From the NCBI RefSeq assembly GCF_900090315.1, contig NZ_FMHZ01000002.1:2520501-2584500 (forward strand): a stretch of DNA of 64,000 nucleotides. The letters run 5' to 3'. The stretch is from Micromonospora citrea (GTDB lineage Bacteria; Actinomycetota; Actinomycetes; Mycobacteriales; Micromonosporaceae). Below the pieces are notes generated by a model. It saw nothing but the letters and a program-made list of their open reading frames with translations, had not been told where the DNA came from and searched no databases. The position numbers and the translations under genes are program-made. Positions 63,476 through 64,000 of this stretch are shown in pieces (the first letter of the stretch is position 1; the number at the start of each line of letters is the position of its first letter).

Positions 63476-64000
63476 TCAGTACCAGCCCACGTCCTGGGAG
63501 TGCGCCCAGGCCTTGCAGGGCGAGCCGTAGCGGCCCTCGATGTAGCCGAGACCCCACTTGATCTGGGTCGCCGGGTTGGTCTGCCAGTCGTCGGCGACCG
63601 AGGCCATCTTGCTGCCCGGCAGCGCCTGCGGGATGCCGTACGCCCCGGAGGAGGGGTTGCGGGCCTTGTGGTTCCAGCCGCTCTCCTTGTTCCAGAGCCT
63701 GTCCAGGCAGGGGAACTGGTCCATCCCGAAGCCGGCCTTCACCATGAGCGCGCAGCCGACCTCGCGGTTGCCGCTGTATTCCGCGCAGGAGGCCGGGATG
63801 GGCCCGTCGTACGGCTTGCTCTCGGCGGCTTTCTCCGCGGCGGCCTTGGCGGCGGCCTCGCGGGCCTGCTTCCGCGACGCGGCGGCGGCCTCGGCCTCGC
63901 GGGCTCGCTTGGCGGCCTCCTTGGCCGCGGCGGCGGCGCGCAGCTTCGCCTGGTATTCGGCGGCACGCTGCTTCGCGGACTGCATCTGGTGCGCGGCCTG
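63476..64000 (-). CDS. Transglycosylase SLT/RPF-like domain protein, N-terminal part outside window
   Basis: The C-terminal 174 residues are present; the start is beyond the window edge. A long Ala/Lys/Glu-rich coiled coil (residues up to about 70 in the window) precedes PASCAEYSGNREVGCALMVKAGFGMDQFPCLDRLWNKESGWNHKARNPSSGAYGIPQALPGSKM, which is the lysozyme-like SLT fold with its catalytic Glu in WNKESGW. It ends in DVGWY. Such actinobacterial secreted transglycosylases cleave peptidoglycan. Confidence 0.88.
   Translation of the reverse strand, partial: QAAHQMQSAKQRAAEYQAKLRAAAAAKEAAKRAREAEAAAASRKQAREAAAKAAAEKAAESKPYDGPIPASCAEYSGNREVGCALMVKAGFGMDQFPCLDRLWNKESGWNHKARNPSSGAYGIPQALPGSKMASVADDWQTNPATQIKWGLGYIEGRYGSPCKAWAHSQDVGWY

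Overview
The window is high-GC actinobacterial DNA, about 73% G+C by eye, with frequent GTG starts and many 1-4 base stop/start overlaps. Its gene content and order fit a Micromonospora-like member of the Micromonosporaceae: XRE/DUF397 pairs, MoxR-DUF58 operon, NDH-2, GlpX, and the eno-ftsB-DUF501 and mfd-lipoprotein-mazG clusters. The species call is inference; no rRNA or marker comparison was possible. The genes are almost all ordinary chromosomal ones. I see no rRNA, CRISPR array, prophage, transposase or biosynthetic gene cluster.

Layout. 0-5.3 kb: partial DUF1232 protein, a tandem pair of SGNH hydrolases, a thiolase, a short hypothetical gene, a GC-rich repeat patch and a Bax-inhibitor-1-like membrane protein. 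5.3-13.3 kb: tRNA-Leu(UAA), which is the bldA type; a large polytopic membrane protein; NDH-2; and a five-gene MoxR/DUF58/DUF4129 membrane operon. 13.3-20.6 kb: type 5 uracil-DNA glycosylase, dienelactone hydrolase, a PadR regulator with its HAAS-type membrane partner, an XRE/DUF397 pair, and an ECF sigma factor with a SnoaL-like tail divergent from a DoxX-like protein. 20.6-33 kb: a Doc toxin/ribbon-helix-helix antitoxin pair sitting at the 3' end of a Ppx/GppA phosphatase; an accessory block (subtilisin-like protease, sigma factor with its CU044_5270 partner, ArsR-type regulator, secreted esterase); then the conserved argA-like / DUF501 / ftsB / eno run. 33-42 kb: two lipoproteins, a NudC-like Nudix hydrolase, DUF885 peptidase, MazG and Mfd. 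42-50.6 kb: an ABC-permease remnant, a cyclase carrying an extra N-terminal domain, MccF-like carboxypeptidase, a membrane protein, PEP carboxylase and RmuC. 50.7-64 kb: a second large subtilisin, IspH, exonuclease VII (xseA/xseB), an LprG-like lipoprotein with a degraded copy beside it, DUF4245, GlpX, a DMT transporter, ferredoxin-NADP reductase, rhomboid protease and a truncated transglycosylase.

Functional links. DNA repair and processing is well represented (UDG, Mfd, MazG, XseAB, RmuC). Central carbon and energy metabolism is served by enolase, PEP carboxylase, GlpX, NDH-2 and FNR. Cell-envelope functions include FtsB, IspH, the MccF-like peptidase, the transglycosylase and several lipoproteins.

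The most striking non-routine signal is a second copy of the 3' end of the ppx gene (codons for DGIAWSLA and a stop) on the far side of the toxin-antitoxin pair. It looks like the footprint of an insertion into the ppx terminus. Other points of interest are two nearly identical 17-bp palindromic sites near the thiolase and ndh genes, abutting palindromes before ppc, two gene remnants and the fused cyclase.
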